Both the position numbers and the translations under genes were made by a program. The notes beneath the pieces are model-generated. The model did no database searches. It saw only the letters and a list, made by a program, of their open reading frames with translations, and was not told where the DNA came from. From assembly GCA_903929845.1 (NCBI GenBank), contig CAIYWF010000216.1, positions 1 through 14,988 of the forward strand: DNA of 14,988 nucleotides. Direction: 5' to 3'. This stretch comes from an uncultured Chlorobiaceae bacterium (lineage in GTDB: Bacteria; Bacteroidota; Chlorobiia; Chlorobiales; Chlorobiaceae). Shown in pieces: positions 1-8,292 of this stretch (position 1 is its first letter; each line of letters starts with the position of its first letter).

Positions 1-508
1 CCGTGCTCTGGAAGTCGTTTGATGCATTGGCCAGCAAAATATTGCCGCTGGTTGAGTTCAGTGTACTCGCAAGAGTGGCTGTGATCTTCGTGTCTGATAA
101 CTGCGTGATGTTGCTCGCCGCTGACAAGCCGAAGGTGCCCGTCGTCGTCACGTCGACAAGCTCAATACTGTTCGCATCGACAAGGCTGATATCCTTGCCA
201 CTTGCCGCCACCGTGCTCTTGAAGTCGTTTGCTGCATTGGCCAGCAGGATATTGCCGCTGGTCGAGTTCAGCGTGCTCGCAAGAGCGGCTGTGATCTTCG
301 TGCCAGTCTTCTGAGTAATGTCATCAACGGCTGATACTCCAAACATGCCTGTCGTCGCAACTTCGCCCAGCTCAATACTGTTCGCATCTACAAGACTGAT
401 ATCCTTGCCACTCGCCGCAACCGTGCTCTGGAAGTCGTTTGCTGCATTCTTCAGCAGGATATTGCCGCTGGTCGAGTTCAGCGTGCTCGCAAGAGCGGCT
501 GTGATGCT
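1..508 (-). repeat. 210-bp (70-residue) tandem repeats in TpsA, continuing past the window edge
   Basis: The plus-strand string ccgtgctct(g/t)gaagtcgttt recurs at 1, 211 and 421, an exact 210-bp period. Each unit encodes ITA.LASTLNSTSGNILL.NA.NDF.ST, then VAASGKDISLVDANSIEL. Units are highly similar over the first 90 bases and more varied around the threonine-rich turn (VATTGMFGVS against VTTTGTFGLS). The unit at 421 diverges after about 508, where a degenerate first copy (ATGTLGVSASGDVTQ) precedes it in the protein. The period suits a whole number of beta-helix turns. The array is cut by the window edge, so its copy number is unknown. Confidence 0.88.
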
Positions 509-3500
509 ACTCTCTGCGGATTGGGTAACATCGCCGCTTGCCGAAACCCCCAGTGTCCCGGTGGCAACAAGAGTTCCAAGAGTTGCCGATCCAGCAGTGG
601 CGGTCAAACTAACATTGTGGCCCGATAGACTGTAGAAGCCAAGTGCACCACTTCCCTGGGTAATCCCGATATTACCACCAATCGCCACCGTACCAAGACT
701 GCTCTGGCTGAACGAGTTTGTTACCGTAAAATTACCGGCATTAGCTACAGTACCACCAGTCTGGCTGAAATCAGTGATATTAACATTGCCAGCGCCACCT
801 AATGTTCCTCCCGACTGGCTCAGTGTTGCCAGCGACAGTTGCGTGGCAACATTCAGTCTTCCACCAGCAAAAGTCAATGCTCCTGCTCCAATATTGTTAA
901 GATTCACGACTCCAGTTTGAGCCAGACCAGCGAACGTTCCGCTGACACTACTGTCAAAAGTCACATTCTTCCCAGTTGGAATAACCACACTGGCAACATT
1001 TGACAAATCCGGCACAGCACTACCCGTCCAGTTGTCCGGATCAAACCAATTACCCGTGGAGCCACCAGTCCAGCTTACGGAGCTGAGTCTGGTAATGGTG
1101 CTGGAGGTATTATTGACATAATTAATATTGTAATTGGTGTTCACATTGTCGACACCATCCGAAATGGTCACTGATGGAATAACGATCTTATCCGCTACGC
1201 CAACATTCTTGTCGCTGTATGCCTCTGCCAGAGTAGACGAATCACCTGACTTGATTGAGCCAGAGGTTATGGTCGGCACTGCGGATACAGAGAGGTTCCC
1301 GTCGTATGTCTTGGAGTTGAAAGTTGCCGTAACCGTCAGAGGAGCCTGGGTGATGGTGCTGACATCATTGTCCTCAAGGGTAATATCATAATTGGACGTC
1401 TTGTCAAGGACACCATTCATAATGGTCACAGAAGGCGTCACCGTCTTGTTTGCCGCTCCGGCATTCCTGTCGCTGTATGCCTCCGTCAGAGTTGCAACAT
1501 CACTTCCCTTGGTTGATGTGCCAGCGGTTATCGTCGGCGTTGCAGACGCAGAGAGGTTCCCGTCATAGGTCTTGGAATTGAAAGCCGCCGTCACCGTAAG
1601 AGGCGCCTTGTTGATGGTCAACGTACCATTCGTGAAGGTAAAACCATAACCAAGAGTACTGCCCAGGGCAGATGCGGTGGGCACAATCGTGTAGTTGAGT
1701 GCATTATAGTCTACAGCACCCTGGCTGGTTCCTCCATAATTGATGCTTCCACTGATTGTTGCTGCTGTATCACCATTGAGAAGACCCACATAGGTAATAC
1801 CGGCATTACTGGAATATGGCTGGCTGTCGTAAGTTTTCACCGTATCATTAGCTGTTACTGCAATCGAGGGCTGCTCACGATAGATCCCGTAGATCCCACT
1901 GCTGCCCAAGGTGGTTGCGTACCCGGTAACGCTTTTCGTGCTGTTATACCGGAAATTGCCGCTGCCGGAAGCCACCAGCCCGCTCACCAGCGTGCTGCCG
2001 GTAACGCTGCCTGTATAGAGAAGTGTCCGTCCTCCCGTTCCGGTGGTAATGACTGGAGTCCCGCTAATAAGGAGATCGCCACCCATAGAGGTTCCTACCG
2101 CACTGTTCTTGCCTGCAACCAGTGTCACCGCACTGGTGCCGGTGTTCGAGCTTGCTATGCTTTTAGCAAGAGTCAGGTTGCCGGTCAGCGTTTCCACATC
2201 CACGGTGCCACTGGTGGTTATACCATCCGTACTGCCAACCGTGCCTATCGTCAATGCTCCATTGTTATAGAAGGCGATATTTCCGGCACCCGTGGAAGCC
2301 GCCAGTATGCCGACGCTGTTTCCGGTTGCGCTGTTCAGCGTGTAGGCGGTACCGACACCATTCAGCAGCAAACTGCCCGCCATGATGTTACCGCTGCCGG
2401 AAACGGTTTTGCCGCTTCCACCGCCGATAAGCGTCAGTACCTGCCTTGCGTCGCTGAGTGCACCATTGATGGTGATATTGTTTCCACTGATGAAGGATGT
2501 ATTGCTTAAAAGCGTGACCCCCGTAGCGCCAATGGTGATAGTACCGGCAGAGGCATTACCGATCGTGATGTCAGAAAATCCGGCGGAATAAGTGAACGGC
2601 AACTGCAGCGTGCCAGCACCGTTGGCCACACCGATAGTCGTACCGGCAGTGGCAGGCTGAATCGTGAGCGTACCGCTTGAGGCGAAGGTCAGAGAACTGT
2701 CGCTGAAAACCGTGTCGCAGGTGAGTGAAATGTTTGCCGATGAGCCCGTTGAAAAGCCATCAAGTGCGCCAATAAATGAGTTGCCGCTGCTGGAAAACTG
2801 GTAGCCCCGTAAACCGGCGGTACCAGCCGTGCCGTCGAAGCCATATATACCGGTCGAACCGTATGAACCAGTCGTACCATTCACACCATTAATTCCTCCC
2901 CCTCCATTGTACCCAGATTTACCAATACCCCCTGGAGCCTGGTAGAAGGAATACGGCCAGCCACCCGATCCACCGGTTGAACCGACACCTGCAGAGCCTG
3001 AAGCGCCTGTAGCACCTGAAATGCTGACGGTTCCAGAACTACTTGCAAGTATTGATGAAGCCACTGTGAGACCAGTTCCGCTGGCGCCGCCTGCACCACC
3101 ACTCCCTCCCTCTCCGCCACGGCCACCTTGACCATCGGAACCACCATTGCCGCCATTGCCGCCATTGGCTCCCCAGCTATTGGTATACCACCCTCCGACC
3201 GTACCATAGTTACCACCATTGCCGCCATTGCCGCCAGAAGCATTAGAAGCAATTCCACCGTTACCAGCAGTGTTGCCGCTGCCTGCACTTCCTCCATTGC
3301 CTCCAGTAGCAGTCAGCGTGTAACCGCTTTCAGCAATGAGTCGACTGCTGATTGACAAATCAATACCAGTGCCACCAACTCCTCCAGTGCCGCCTGTTCC
3401 GCCAACGCCACCTGTTCCTCCGGTGCCACCATTGCCGCCACTGCCAGCAGGCGCCTGGTTTCCATTAGGTGTGGGTGTGCCGTAGAACCCGCCTTGGCCG

Positions 3501-6400
3501 CCATCGCCGCCGGTGGCACCGGATCCAGCAGCATAGCTCCAACCACCCAAGCCACCAACACCGCCTTTACCAGCAGCTCCTCCTGTACCTCCAATACCCA
3601 ACGAGATGATGGTACCAGACGATGCCTGAACGATCACCGAGGATAAAAGCTGAATGCCTGCACCACCAACACCACCAGTGCCCCCGTTGCCACCAGCTCC
3701 ACCTGTACCACCAGATCCACCAGATCCACCAGATCCGCCCCGGCCAGTCAAACCAGCGCCATTGCTTCCACCCGTAAGACCATAACTACCATCTCCACCT
3801 CGTCGTCCTTGACCGCCATGTCCGCCAGTCCCTCCATCACCGCCAGTTCCTCCATCTCCGCCTTTGCCGCCAGTTCCAGCAAGTTTAATGGCATCGGCAG
3901 TTGAAATGATTGACGCTCCCTCTCCTGCCAGAATACCTGCTCCACCGGTACCACCCGAACCACCTTGCCCACCAATGCCGCCAGTACCGCCCGCGCCACC
4001 GTCTCCCCCCTTGCCACCATTACCGCCATTACCGCCCCATCCATAAGAATTTGAATATAAACCTGCTAAACCCCCATGGCCACCGCTGCTTCCAGCATCG
4101 CCATTCCCACCATCTCCACCAGCGCCACCGCTTCCGGCGGTACCGATGCTCGCACCGCCAGTCCCGCCGATACCGGTAAGGTCAACCTCACCCGTCGAAA
4201 GAAGGTGAGCTGCATTTCCCAAGGCAATACCAGCGCCACCAGCACCACCAACAAATCCAGTGCCGCCTGCGCCGCCAGTGCCACCCAAACCGCCATTGCC
4301 GCCAGCACCACCCAAGCCACCTGATCCTGCCTGGTATCCGTTATCGTTGGCCCCATTATATCCACCGTCACCCCCAGCACCACCCCAGCCACCGTTACCG
4401 CCACTACCTCCTGAGCCACCAGCGCTGCCGGATGCACCTGTCCCGGAGCCACCGCTCGAACCCAAAGAGCCTGCAGAACCGGCGGACCACCCTGCGTTTA
4501 CATAGGAATTCCCATTCCCAGAGCCACCGTCCGCGCCCCTGCTACCGTCACCGCCATTCCAGCCAATACTACCAGCAACCCCATTCCCAACCGATGAGGT
4601 ACTGGCACCAACCGCCCCCTGCCCATAAGCCGTGATGCTTGCGGCAGAGAGAGTGGTGTTGTTGCCAACGTAAATGCCCGCAATGTACGTACTGTTACCG
4701 GTAGCATAGGTGGCGCCGCCGCTATAACCACCCATGTAAAGTATCCCGTGTATCTCTACAGCCGTAAACGCACTGCTATTGTCGAAGAATCGGATCGGAC
4801 CGCTCGCCTGCAAACTCAGGCTCAACGGGCTTGATGATTCCGTATCGCTGATGGTATACCCAGCAGAGACGTAAATCCCGCCAGTCGCCTGCAGCGTCAG
4901 GGATGCTGCGTTACCAGCACTCTTTGCAATATTGGAATTGACCCAAATATCACCACCCACCTGATTAACCACCGAGGTGCCACTGTTGAGAGTGGTTTGA
5001 TAGGAGGTGGCAACACTTGCATTGATTGTTCCATCAGCCGGATCAATCAACCAAAGCCCGCCCGTTCCCTTTGGCGCAGCAGCAGAAACCGTGGCACCAC
5101 CAATATTGACGGTATGGCCGGATGTCTCAATGTTGCCTCCATCGCCTCCCTGGGCACCTCCCCTGGCGCTGATTGTCCCTTTGACGGTGGTGAGTGAAGC
5201 ATCGTTGCCCACGTCGCTCCACACCACCACTCTGCCTCCGTTACCACTCCCGATAGCGCTCGCATCAATGCTCACGCCCTGCTCCACGGTAGCGGTGGTT
5301 GCCTGATGCAGAGTGCCACTCCCCTGCCAGTCGCCCCCAATCAGGGCAGTACCTCCGCCATCACTGCCTGAAACATCAACCCCTGCCGCTCCGGCCAGGG
5401 TCACCTGGTCGCCGGTCATGGTAACACGGCCTCCGGTTTCACCCGCATCGTCGCCCCTGGCAGAAAGCGTGCCGCTGGAGCGGACAAGCCCGCTCTCGCC
5501 TCCATCCAGAACTATCTGGCCGTTTTCAGCTTTCATGGTATTGGACCTGACAACACCATCATTGTTCACCACCTGCGCCGTCAAGGCGTTTTCCGATCGG
5601 GCGCTCATCACCACCATCCCTCCATCAGCCTGAAGCAGCCCGCTGTTGGAAACCTCGGCATCCACCGCCGTCTGATCCACCGTCAGGGTAATCAGGCCGT
5701 CGCCCTTGAAATCAAGCGAAACCTGCTTCCCGGCAGCAAGCGCTACACTGCCACCATCGGCAGTAATGCTCCCTTCGTTGCTCACCTTGGGCGCAATCAG
5801 GGCAACAACCCCGCCGGGCATGGCATTGATCACCCCCTGGTTCAGCACGCTACCCGCGTTGCCCCCTGTGTTAAAAAACCTGTTTTTCCCTGCCAGAAAA
5901 TCGCTGTCGGAGATGCTGAGCGACGAGGCCACCAGCCCCCCAACATCAACACGGGAAGTTTTACCAAAAATAATGCCGGAGGGGTTCAGGAGAAAAACCT
6001 GCCCGTTGGATGAGAGCGAGCCCATAATCTGCGACGGGCTCTGGCCGGAAATACGGTTGAGCGCACCGGCAGCGCTGTTGGGCTGGTTGAAGCGCACCGC
6101 AGCATTGGCGCCGATGTTGAAGCTGTTCCAGTTGGCAATCAGTTGCTGCGACGACTGGTTCACCGTCATCTGGGTGCCGCTGACACCAATGGTGGCGCTG
6201 CCTGCCGTCACCTGCCCGCCGCCGGGCAAGGCGCCAGGGTCAAGCCCATACGCAGGCGCACCCGCGAGCAGCATGACTGCAAGCAGGGCAAGGCTCTTCA
6301 GCGGTGATTTTGGAACTCCGCCGTTTGTCTTGACCCTTTCGGAGACAACAATCCACGTCTCTTTGGTTTTTGACCAGATGACGTTGAATATCCTGTTCAT
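1..6400 (-). CDS. Giant two-partner secretion exoprotein (TpsA, FHA/hemagglutinin-like adhesin), 3' end outside window
   Basis: The frame starting at ATG 6398-6400 is open to the window edge (last full codon at 2-4): at least 2133 codons, no stop, C-terminus missing. An in-frame TAA at 6413-6415 makes this the first ATG; no clear ribosome site precedes it. Residues 1-24 (MNRIFNVIWSKTKETW...) are an extended signal peptide region typical of type V secretion, followed by a hydrophobic core at 37-47 and a likely cleavage near A50. Residues about 60-180 form the TPS/hemagglutination domain, with NRISG at 115-119 and NPSGI at 139-143. ETSGH (425-429) and WLIDP (450-454) match a segment common in large TpsA proteins. 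Then come a glycine-rich block (about 613-1170), an MBG domain (about 1514-1594), two YDG domains (about 1597-1768), an NWFDPDNW motif (1784-1791) and 70-residue repeats. It is predicted to be secreted by the adjacent TpsB and to form a long beta-helical surface fibre. Ligand unknown. Confidence 0.93.
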   Translation of the reverse strand, partial: MNRIFNVIWSKTKETWIVVSERVKTNGGVPKSPLKSLALLAVMLLAGAPAYGLDPGALPGGGQVTAGSATIGVSGTQMTVNQSSQQLIANWNSFNIGANAAVRFNQPNSAAGALNRISGQSPSQIMGSLSSNGQVFLLNPSGIIFGKTSRVDVGGLVASSLSISDSDFLAGKNRFFNTGGNAGSVLNQGVINAMPGGVVALIAPKVSNEGSITADGGSVALAAGKQVSLDFKGDGLITLTVDQTAVDAEVSNSGLLQADGGMVVMSARSENALTAQVVNNDGVVRSNTMKAENGQIVLDGGESGLVRSSGTLSARGDDAGETGGRVTMTGDQVTLAGAAGVDVSGSDGGGTALIGGDWQGSGTLHQATTATVEQGVSIDASAIGSGNGGRVVVWSDVGNDASLTTVKGTISARGGAQGGDGGNIETSGHTVNIGGATVSAAAPKGTGGLWLIDPADGTINASVATSYQTTLNSGTSVVNQVGGDIWVNSNIAKSAGNAASLTLQATGGIYVSAGYTISDTESSSPLSLSLQASGPIRFFDNSSAFTAVEIHGILYMGGYSGGATYATGNSTYIAGIYVGNNTTLSAASITAYGQGAVGASTSSVGNGVAGSIGWNGGDGSRGADGGSGNGNSYVNAGWSAGSAGSLGSSGGSGTGASGSAGGSGGSGGNGGWGGAGGDGGYNGANDNGYQAGSGGLGGAGGNGGLGGTGGAGGTGFVGGAGGAGIALGNAAHLLSTGEVDLTGIGGTGGASIGTAGSGGAGGDGGNGDAGSSGGHGGLAGLYSNSYGWGGNGGNGGKGGDGGAGGTGGIGGQGGSGGTGGAGILAGEGASIISTADAIKLAGTGGKGGDGGTGGDGGTGGHGGQGRRGGDGSYGLTGGSNGAGLTGRGGSGGSGGSGGTGGAGGNGGTGGVGGAGIQLLSSVIVQASSGTIISLGIGGTGGAAGKGGVGGLGGWSYAAGSGATGGDGGQGGFYGTPTPNGNQAPAGSGGNGGTGGTGGVGGTGGTGGVGGTGIDLSISSRLIAESGYTLTATGGNGGSAGSGNTAGNGGIASNASGGNGGNGGNYGTVGGWYTNSWGANGGNGGNGGSDGQGGRGGEGGSGGAGGASGTGLTVASSILASSSGTVSISGATGASGSAGVGSTGGSGGWPYSFYQAPGGIGKSGYNGGGGINGVNGTTGSYGSTGIYGFDGTAGTAGLRGYQFSSSGNSFIGALDGFSTGSSANISLTCDTVFSDSSLTFASSGTLTIQPATAGTTIGVANGAGTLQLPFTYSAGFSDITIGNASAGTITIGATGVTLLSNTSFISGNNITINGALSDARQVLTLIGGGSGKTVSGSGNIMAGSLLLNGVGTAYTLNSATGNSVGILAASTGAGNIAFYNNGALTIGTVGSTDGITTSGTVDVETLTGNLTLAKSIASSNTGTSAVTLVAGKNSAVGTSMGGDLLISGTPVITTGTGGRTLLYTGSVTGSTLVSGLVASGSGNFRYNSTKSVTGYATTLGSSGIYGIYREQPSIAVTANDTVKTYDSQPYSSNAGITYVGLLNGDTAATISGSINYGGTSQGAVDYNALNYTIVPTASALGSTLGYGFTFTNGTLTINKAPLTVTAAFNSKTYDGNLSASATPTITAGTSTKGSDVATLTEAYSDRNAGAANKTVTPSVTIMNGVLDKTSNYDITLEDNDVSTITQAPLTVTATFNSKTYDGNLSVSAVPTITSGSIKSGDSSTLAEAYSDKNVGVADKIVIPSVTISDGVDNVNTNYNINYVNNTSSTITRLSSVSWTGGSTGNWFDPDNWTGSAVPDLSNVASVVIPTGKNVTFDSSVSGTFAGLAQTGVVNLNNIGAGALTFAGGRLNVATQLSLATLSQSGGTLGGAGNVNITDFSQTGGTVANAGNFTVTNSFSQSSLGTVAIGGNIGITQGSGALGFYSLSGHNVSLTATAGSATLGTLVATGTLGVSASGDVTQSAESSITAALASTLNSTSGNILLKNAANDFQSTVAASGKDISLVDANSIELGEVATTGMFGVSAVDDITQKTGTKITAALASTLNSTSGNILLANAANDFKSTVAASGKDISLVDANSIELVDVTTTGTFGLSAASNITQLSDTKITATLASTLNSTSGNILLANASNDFQST
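1091..1609 (-). repeat. Tandem pair of YDG domains in TpsA
   Basis: Two adjacent copies of about 87 and 86 residues (1349-1609 and 1091-1348), each opening with APLTVTA.FNSKTYDGNLS and continuing with EAYSD.N.G.A.K and a closing STIT strand. At DNA level the offset between copies is about 260 bp. The YDG signature and neighbourhood to MBG support the assignment. The copies have diverged at many positions, so this is an old duplication kept as protein structure rather than a recent DNA repeat. Confidence 0.8.
1614..1880 (-). other. MBG-type beta domain of TpsA
   Basis: Residues about 1514-1594 read IAVTANDTVKTYDSQPYS, then GITYVGLLNGDTAATISG, and end in GYGFTFTNGTLTI. This order (VTAND..KTYD, then Y.GL.NGD, then a closing GTLTI strand) is the pattern of MBG domains, small immunoglobulin-like beta modules in large bacterial surface proteins. 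It directly precedes two YDG domains, a usual arrangement. Its role is probably spacing or ligand binding in the fibre; no specific ligand can be inferred. Confidence 0.75.
2890..4560 (-). repeat. Glycine-rich GGX repeat block of TpsA
   Basis: About 550 residues (roughly 613-1170) are dominated by GGX triplets such as GGTGG, GGNGG and GGSGG. The block is not uniform. Glycine stretches alternate with short hydrophobic segments that begin GI or GL and return to GGTGG or GGNGG, centred near 4210, 3910, 3620, 3345 and 3040, so the larger period is about 290 bp (about 97 residues). A related segment (GIYVGNNTTLSAASITAYG) sits near 4660, before the block. Each glycine stretch also has an aromatic/Asn island (for example YNGANDNGY, WYTNSWG, WPYSFYQ). 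The composition resembles polyglycine-II adhesin segments or mycobacterial PE_PGRS proteins, but that is similarity of style only. In DNA it appears on the plus strand as runs of accacc/gccgcc. Confidence 0.85.
3708..3734 (-). repeat. 9-bp in-frame tandem repeat, 3 perfect copies (GGS units)
   Basis: The plus-strand unit ccaccagat is repeated three times exactly, and reads as glycine-glycine-serine type triplets in the adhesin frame. A comparable array of the unit ccattgccg (about 2.7 copies) lies at 3144-3168. Because the unit is a multiple of three, slippage would change repeat length without breaking the frame. Confidence 0.75.
6194..6400 (-). other. Extended signal peptide (ESPR) and start of the TPS domain of TpsA
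   Basis: Residues 1-69 of the adhesin. The N-terminal extension has the ESPR look: MNRIFNVIW, then KTKETWIVVSERVK, a basic/polar spacer with three lysines, and a separate hydrophobic core (LALLAVMLLAG). Such extensions are found in large autotransporters and TpsA proteins and are thought to slow inner-membrane translocation so the protein does not misfold in the periplasm. Signal peptidase would cut near AGAPA-YG. The mature protein then enters the TPS domain recognised by the POTRA domains of TpsB. Confidence 0.8.
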
Positions 6401-6460
6401 TATATCAGTACTTTAGCGTTCATTACATTTGAAACAATTCAATAATTCTATCACTCTTCC

Positions 6461-6473
6461 ATGCCTGCGGCAT
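6461..6473 (-). other. Small hairpin between tpsB and tpsA
   Basis: The inverted repeat atgcc-tgc-ggcat lies 14 bp after the tpsB stop, within the 87-bp gap before tpsA. The stem is 5 bp and no T-run follows on the minus strand, so it is not a convincing terminator. A second small inverted repeat (ttgaa-acaa-ttcaa) lies at 6430-6443. Either could set the transporter:adhesin ratio through mRNA processing; this is inference. Confidence 0.3.
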
Positions 6474-6487
6474 TTATCCTGAACCCG

Positions 6488-8248
6488 TCAAAAGGATAAC
6501 GATCCCTGCAACCAGTATCGGCTACGATCGGCTTTACCATCAGAGTTAAACCCCATCGTGCTTCTCCCTGGGTTGTCACCAAGAACGTGTGCCCAGCTCA
6601 TCCTGGCGCTGAAGCTGCTCCCAAAACTGTAGTTCAGCCCCACCCCTGCGCCCTGCAGCCAGTAGTCGTTCAGGTTGGTGGCGGTGCCGAGAGAGACCGG
6701 TGTCTCAGTCTGCCGCAGGACGACGTGACCGGCATCATAAAACCCCATAAGCTGAAAACTTCCCAGAGCGCTGAGTAAAGGAATATTATAGCGAAGAGCC
6801 GCGTTGATGAGCTGCCCTCCGTCACCCGATCCTTCACCTACGGGATAGGCCCGAATGCCGTAAGGCCCGCCAAGACTGAACTTTTCGCTCGAATCGAGGT
6901 TGTTGAGAGAAAACTGGGAGGTCATTGATAATCCAAAGGTTGCTGCTTCTGTCAGGCGCTGCATCCGGGAAAGAGCAAGGTTGAATTTGGTGTAGTCACC
7001 TTCAGTCTTGTTCGTGATCGCCGACTCAACGGCTTTGGCTTCATGGAAATTTCCGATTGTGGCGCCAGCGCTCCAGCTTGTGTAGCCACCGCCAAAAAGT
7101 GCATCGTAATGGGTTCCGTTGAGGCCAAGAGTGGCGCTTTGGAGGCTCCTGTCGCTGATATCCATGGTGGGATTGCTGTCGGTCAGCGACTTGACAGAAC
7201 CGCTCAGGGTGGCGGTTACCGTCGTCGTCCGGCTGCGCATCATCGGGTAGCTCAAGCCGCCATCGTAAATGCGGCTCTTGCCTTCGAGTTGCTGGGCAGC
7301 CAACTCTTCACCAAGGGTATAGTGCATGGCGGAACAAGAGAGATTGCCCCTAAGCCCATTGTACATGAGGGGAAAGTTGTAGCCTATCCGACCATCTCTA
7401 AGTCCTGTTGCCCTGGTCAGCATCATCGACCACTGGTCGCCGTAACCGAACGGATCGTTGAGAAAAATCATGCCGCTCGATTTCCATACGCCGGTATAGC
7501 GATTGCCGGAATTATCACCAAAAAGGCTGCCGGAGGCCAGCGATCCCTCGGTAACGGCGATTTCAACCTCACTGCTGCCCGGCATGGTGCCTCGAACAAG
7601 CGAGGCCCTTGCATTGACACCCGGTAGGTCGTTCATGAGAAGCACAGCATGTTCAAGCGACTGTTCGTTGAGTGGTTTCCCCGGCTGAACCCCCTTTTTT
7701 CCTATAGACTGAAGAACACTCTTGCTGATCCTGGCCGATTTGTCCCGTTTGAACAAAATACCGCTGCCGCTTTTGCCCTGAACAATCTGGATTTCAATAA
7801 TGCCTGAAATGACGTTTTGTTGGGGCAGATAAACCTGAGAAAGGAACCACCCCTTTGTTCTGAGGTATCCGGTGATCTTTTCGGTCAGTGCCTGCAAGTC
7901 GCCAAACGTGCATTTTTTGCCTGTGGCATCGGCAACCAGGAGTTGCAACTCACGCTCAGTTGCAACACCTTCGTATCCACTGAATCGAAACCCTTTGACT
8001 TCAATATGGACGTTACTGTCGGGGGCAGGCTCTGGCTTCTCTGTAGCCTCAGCCTTTGGAAACCGATCCGGAAAAAGCTGCTGCTGGGGCTGCTGATCAC
8101 GGAGAAGACTGCCTGCATCCGGAGTTGAGGCTTGAAGTATCTTGACGGGAGGGTATGAAAGCGAGAGAACAATGACGAATTTAATCAGGGGAAATTTTTT
8201 CAGTCTGAGGGGAGCAGAATGAGACGGTGATGGATGAATTGTTTTCAC
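6488..8248 (-). CDS. TpsB outer-membrane transporter (FhaC/ShlB-like) for the adjacent adhesin
   Basis: 586 residues, usual TpsB size. The start is GTG (8246-8248), as an upstream in-frame TAG blocks extension; an AGAAGGA sequence lies about 22 bases upstream, rather far for a ribosome site. The signal peptide spans about 1-40 (hydrophobic FVIVLSLSY, cleavage near LQA-ST). A Gln/Pro-rich linker (about 50-78) follows, in the place of the plug helix, then two POTRA domains (about 79-157 and 160-235) and a beta-barrel (about 240-586). The barrel carries the L6-loop motif GGPYGIRAYP, with R466 in the place of the conserved Arg of VRGY, and ends in Phe, the outer-membrane protein signature. The family exports TpsA proteins through the barrel after POTRA recognition of the TPS domain. 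tpsA follows 87 bp downstream on the same strand, so the two are probably cotranscribed. Confidence 0.93.
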   Translation of the reverse strand: MKTIHPSPSHSAPLRLKKFPLIKFVIVLSLSYPPVKILQASTPDAGSLLRDQQPQQQLFPDRFPKAEATEKPEPAPDSNVHIEVKGFRFSGYEGVATERELQLLVADATGKKCTFGDLQALTEKITGYLRTKGWFLSQVYLPQQNVISGIIEIQIVQGKSGSGILFKRDKSARISKSVLQSIGKKGVQPGKPLNEQSLEHAVLLMNDLPGVNARASLVRGTMPGSSEVEIAVTEGSLASGSLFGDNSGNRYTGVWKSSGMIFLNDPFGYGDQWSMMLTRATGLRDGRIGYNFPLMYNGLRGNLSCSAMHYTLGEELAAQQLEGKSRIYDGGLSYPMMRSRTTTVTATLSGSVKSLTDSNPTMDISDRSLQSATLGLNGTHYDALFGGGYTSWSAGATIGNFHEAKAVESAITNKTEGDYTKFNLALSRMQRLTEAATFGLSMTSQFSLNNLDSSEKFSLGGPYGIRAYPVGEGSGDGGQLINAALRYNIPLLSALGSFQLMGFYDAGHVVLRQTETPVSLGTATNLNDYWLQGAGVGLNYSFGSSFSARMSWAHVLGDNPGRSTMGFNSDGKADRSRYWLQGSLSF

Positions 8249-8292
8249 AATAATTGTCTATACTATTTATCCTTCTTACTATTTTATTGTAT

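Noticed and set aside
1..508. Possible CRISPR array from the periodic sequence
   Set aside because: The period is 210 bp with no unique spacers, and all units are in-frame coding repeats of the adhesin.
3864..4505. Plus-strand proline-rich reading frames (PPVPPEPP type)
   Set aside because: They are the antisense of GGX codons in the glycine-rich TpsA gene; the low complexity removes stops in several frames. No ribosome sites and no independent domain.
2890..4560. Collagen-like protein
   Set aside because: The repeat is GGX with very little proline, not G-X-Y with proline at X or Y.
2689..4731. Minus-strand frames rich in Met, Ala and Val (for example around 2881-3297 and 4066-4452)
   Set aside because: Same strand as TpsA but a different frame; repetitive MAAMAAMVV-like products come from reading GGN repeats out of frame. 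The frame that starts at 6400 is continuous through all of them.
5706..6416. 236-codon plus-strand frame opposite the TpsA N-terminus
   Set aside because: Opposite strand of the signal peptide and TPS domain, which have clear homologous motifs. The plus-strand product shows no domain.
7043..7627. 194-codon plus-strand frame
   Set aside because: Antisense to the TpsB barrel, which has all family motifs.
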